NCBI GenBank assembly: GCA_017452335.1
Contig: JAFTMP010000148.1
Coordinates: 1 to 5,217, forward strand
Source: Clostridia bacterium
GTDB lineage: Bacteria > Bacillota > Clostridia > Oscillospirales > CAG-272
Reading direction: 5' to 3'
Length of the DNA: 5,217 bases
Shown: piece by piece, positions 4,995-5,217 of the stretch
Position numbering within the stretch: the first letter of the stretch is position 1
Layout: each line of letters opens with the position of its first letter
Notes under the pieces: model-generated
What the model saw: only the letters and a program-made list of their open reading frames with translations
The model's database searches: none
Told to the model about the DNA's origin: nothing
Program-made: the position numbers and the translations under genes

Positions 4995-5217
4995 TTACTC
5001 TTTAAAGCTGACCTCGTAACCGTTTAAGAAATAATTTTGAGCCAAAACGGGGATGTTTTTTCCATTGGATGCTTCAAAGGTTCCGCGGCAGTAGCTTTGG
5101 ATCACCGTGAAGGTCTTTGTAGAATAGCTGATCACGCCGTAATTGCAATCTAAGAGGATTTCCTCTCGGTCTTTACCCGAAAAAGAGGCTAAGCATCCGG
5201 CAGTAGGCGTTTTGATG
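4995..5217 (-). CDS. C-terminal part of an unrecognised protein (5' end beyond the window)
   Basis: On the - strand the frame starting at 5216 is open for 73 codons and closes with TAA at 4997-4995. The other two frames are not comparable; one closes within 15 codons. The visible part contains a Cys-Asn-Tyr-Gly-Val segment (24-28), a Ser-Tyr-Cys-Arg-Gly segment (41-45) and an Asn-Tyr-Phe-Leu-Asn-Gly-Tyr-Glu-Val near the end (61-69), which reads like a beta-strand-rich domain. I do not recognise a family. It has no start in view, so a signal peptide cannot be judged. It ends 59 bases before the broken lipoprotein gene with no terminator between, so it is probably an earlier gene of the same leftward operon. 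Confidence 0.75.
   Translation of the reverse strand, partial: IKTPTAGCLASFSGKDREEILLDCNYGVISYSTKTFTVIQSYCRGTFEASNGKNIPVLAQNYFLNGYEVSFKE

Overview
The window looks like an accessory stretch of a low-to-mid GC Firmicute chromosome, most likely a gut-type member of the Clostridia. The grounds are strong purine-rich ribosome binding sites, several lipobox lipoproteins, a DUF998-type membrane protein and clostridial-looking intergenic palindromes. The taxonomic call is inference; no rRNA or marker gene is present. Base composition is patchy. The first ~660 bases and the stretch around 2640-3060 are clearly AT-rich, the 942-2513 gene is GC-rich, and the rest is intermediate.

Left part (1-706, + strand): 12 codons of an upstream gene end one base before a six-helix DUF998-like membrane protein (41-643). 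A perfect 12-bp intrinsic-terminator hairpin (674-706) follows. The convergent intergenic gap (644-941) also holds a nested palindromic element (863-934). I see no gene in 707-862.

Middle (942-2606, - strand): a 523-residue right-handed beta-helix protein resembling GH110 alpha-galactosidases. It has a Thr-Asp-Ala-Thr-His-Phe segment and, 23-24 residues later, an Asp-Asp pair. It has no signal peptide and 17 cysteines, so it is probably cytoplasmic. Its proposed promoter overlaps the terminator hairpin of the operon upstream of it.

Right part (2693-5217, - strand): a closely packed run of five genes, read right to left. They are a 5'-truncated gene (4995-5217), a short lipoprotein gene broken by an in-frame TGA in its signal peptide (4645-4935), and three lipoproteins of 239, 260 and 116 residues. 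Gaps are 26-59 bp, each gene with a visible start has its own ribosome binding site, and no terminator appears until the tandem hairpins at 2559-2656. I cannot assign a function to any of these lipoproteins.

The most notable signal is a 114-bp block that is 112/114 identical between the broken gene (4774-4887) and the 260-residue lipoprotein gene (3697-3810). It lies in the same reading frame and at the same distance from each start codon. Sequence is diverged upstream of it and unrelated downstream. The only two differences change two neighbouring amino acids. This suggests recent gene conversion or shuffling of a lipoprotein N-terminal module onto different tails.
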